Positions 5,202 to 5,205 of a stretch of 5,205 bases of DNA are shown piece after piece. The translations under genes and the position numbers were made by a program. The notes under the pieces were generated by a model, which saw nothing but the letters and a program-made list of their open reading frames with translations, made no database searches and had not been told where the DNA came from. Position 1 is the first letter of the stretch; each line of letters begins with the position of its first letter. The DNA is taken from NCBI RefSeq assembly GCF_000719265.1, contig NZ_JOFL01000054.1, positions 1 through 5,205 on the forward strand. The letters are read 5' to 3'. This stretch comes from Streptomyces roseoverticillatus. GTDB lineage: Bacteria; Actinomycetota; Actinomycetes; Streptomycetales; Streptomycetaceae.

Positions 5202-5205
5202 GCGG

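Larger units (their letters stand above)
1..5205 (+). mobile_element. Candidate complete Tn554-like tyrosine-recombinase element
   Basis: Three overlapping genes for two tyrosine recombinases and a small helix-turn-helix/coiled-coil protein have the tnpA-tnpB-tnpC order of Tn554, where both recombinases are needed for transposition and TnpC is an accessory factor. The third protein lacks recombinase motifs, so this is not a recombinase-in-trio (RIT) element. The extremes of the window are inverted repeats (3-33 and 5172-5201), which suggests that the element spans almost exactly this window. The only passenger seen is a small membrane-protein gene at 4528-4680. The trio is well supported. The exact boundaries are an inference, because no flanking DNA is visible and the repeats could continue outside. 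Confidence 0.7.

Noticed and set aside
1..5205. CRISPR array, rRNA or plasmid replication origin
   Set aside because: There are no regularly spaced repeats, no rRNA-like sequence and no replication protein or iteron array.

Overview
The window is GC-rich, with strongly GC-biased third codon positions, GTG and TTG starts, and recombinase families common in actinomycetes. Streptomyces or a close relative is the likely host. Nearly all of it reads as one compact mobile element of the Tn554 type, which moves by paired tyrosine recombinases.

Layout. Bases 1-132 are a non-coding left end. Bases 133-4297 hold three genes on the + strand, each overlapping the next by 4 bp: a 387-residue tyrosine recombinase (tnpA-like), an 825-residue tyrosine recombinase with several zinc-binding motifs (tnpB-like), and a 176-residue helix-turn-helix plus coiled-coil protein (tnpC-like, DUF6262 type). 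A hairpin at 4365-4396 may end this operon. Bases 4427-4513 can fold into three hairpins and may be a small RNA or the 3' region of the next gene. At 4528-4680, on the - strand, a strong Shine-Dalgarno precedes a TTG-start gene for a 50-residue hydrophobic membrane protein. It has a candidate promoter and an attenuator-like hairpin upstream. The remaining part up to 5205 has no convincing gene but carries repeats.

The most notable observation is that the two extremes of the window are inverted repeats: bases 3-12 match the complement of 5192-5201 exactly, and weaker similarity continues inward to 33 and 5172. If the window ends are joined, as in an excised circle, the 10-bp arms flank a 6-bp spacer. 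That is the normal architecture of a tyrosine-recombinase crossover site. A second motif pair (GTTGC...CTGAC) sits just inside each arm and may be an accessory recombinase-binding site. The window may therefore be one complete element whose only visible passenger is the small membrane protein.

How the parts may work together (inference): the two recombinases act on the end repeats, the third protein assists as in Tn554, and the small membrane protein is cargo of unknown role, perhaps for stabilisation. TnpA has unusual residues at two active-site positions, so its catalytic competence is open to question.
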